From Caballeronia choica (lineage in GTDB: Bacteria > Pseudomonadota > Gammaproteobacteria > Burkholderiales > Burkholderiaceae): a stretch of DNA of 64,000 nt. The translations under genes and the position numbers were made by a program. This document shows, piece after piece, positions 63,899 through 64,000 of the stretch (position 1 is its first letter; each line of letters starts with the position of its first letter). Where the stretch lies: assembly GCF_001544535.1 (NCBI RefSeq), contig NZ_FCON02000011.1, positions 1-64,000 of the forward strand. The letters run 5' to 3'. The notes below the pieces were generated by a model. It was not told where the DNA came from, ran no database searches, and saw nothing but the letters and a program-made list of their open reading frames with translations.

Positions 63899-64000
63899 AT
63901 GATCAAGAATGGCACTCAACACATTGCGTCGCTGCGCGACGGACGTCAGGTCTATCTGAACGGGAAGGCAGTCGGCGATGTGACCTCGCATCCCGCGTTC
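63899..64000 (+). CDS. HpaB-type flavin-dependent monooxygenase (partial, 5' end)
   Basis: The first 34 residues, MIKNGTQHIASLRDGRQVYL and NGKAVGDVTSHPAF, match the N-terminus of the 4-hydroxyphenylacetate 3-monooxygenase oxygenase component. The rest lies beyond the window. GGAG precedes the start. With the flavin reductase it should form a two-component aromatic hydroxylase, although the exact phenol substrate cannot be known from this fragment. Confidence 0.82.
   Translation, partial: MIKNGTQHIASLRDGRQVYLNGKAVGDVTSHPAF

Noticed and set aside
1-64000. tRNA, rRNA and CRISPR arrays
   Set aside because: I looked for cloverleaf-like sequences and regularly spaced direct repeats and saw none that I could support.

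Overview
The window is high-GC DNA (coding third positions mostly G or C) and reads as a chromosome of a Burkholderiaceae bacterium close to Paraburkholderia/Caballeronia. I infer this from the gene families (polyhydroxyalkanoate phasin, MotAB, several small proteins of the Burkholderia type, MHS and EamA transporters), from start-site spacing and codon use, and from an interspersed palindromic repeat at the window start and near 8.0-8.7 kb. No rRNA, tRNA, CRISPR array or intact insertion sequence was found.

Layout. 0-5 kb: a small MscS channel, then an Lrp-type regulator divergent from a stand-alone homodimeric 2-oxo-acid dehydrogenase E1 (mdeR/mdeB-like, without mdeA). 4.5-7.9 kb: a leftward operon for a periplasmic GMC-type FAD dehydrogenase (VOC protein, Tat-exported small subunit, catalytic subunit, ribbon-helix-helix protein, mono-haem cytochrome c). 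8-8.7 kb: the long palindromic repeat. 8.7-15 kb: phosphoribosyltransferase, enoyl-CoA hydratase, Amt transporter, a Gly-rich secreted peptide and a hybrid sensor kinase. 15-24 kb: an orphan motAB pair, small stress-type and XRE proteins, two MFS transporters and an atypical OmpR-type regulator. 23.5-29.2 kb: a nearly complete hydroxyproline catabolic locus (lhpC divergent from lhpA-B-F-E, then a PAS-AraC regulator), with a perfect 14-bp inverted repeat in the divergent promoter. 29.5-30.2 kb: a single-domain response regulator and a small membrane protein.

30.2-38.6 kb looks like an accessory islet: codons are less GC-biased, spacing is loose, and a broken dihydrolipoamide dehydrogenase tail is present. 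It carries a ureidoglycolate lyase-like protein, a CPA1 Na+/H+ antiporter, an AraC regulator and, leftward, a bufferin-type RiPP operon: DUF2282 precursor (BufA), DUF692/MNIO enzyme (BufB), an unrecognised 325-residue protein, DUF2063 partner (BufC) and DoxX protein (BufD). The extra gene is translationally coupled between bufB and bufC and is the best candidate here for an undescribed component.

38.7-64 kb: 2OG-Fe(II) oxygenase; a serine-recombinase homologue that has lost its catalytic residues; hemerythrin protein; a nuclease-helicase fusion; cytochrome P450; a tiny lipoprotein followed by a VAO-type flavoenzyme and a Tat-leader protein; an orphan solute-binding protein; DOPA-dioxygenase-like protein; M14 carboxypeptidase; phasin; several short conserved-looking proteins; an HtrA-like protease without an export signal; Ap4A phosphorylase; a LytS/LytTR two-component pair; and a MarR regulator, second-copy IscS, flavin reductase and the start of an HpaB-type monooxygenase. 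The MarR gene and the reductase/monooxygenase operon share a promoter motif.
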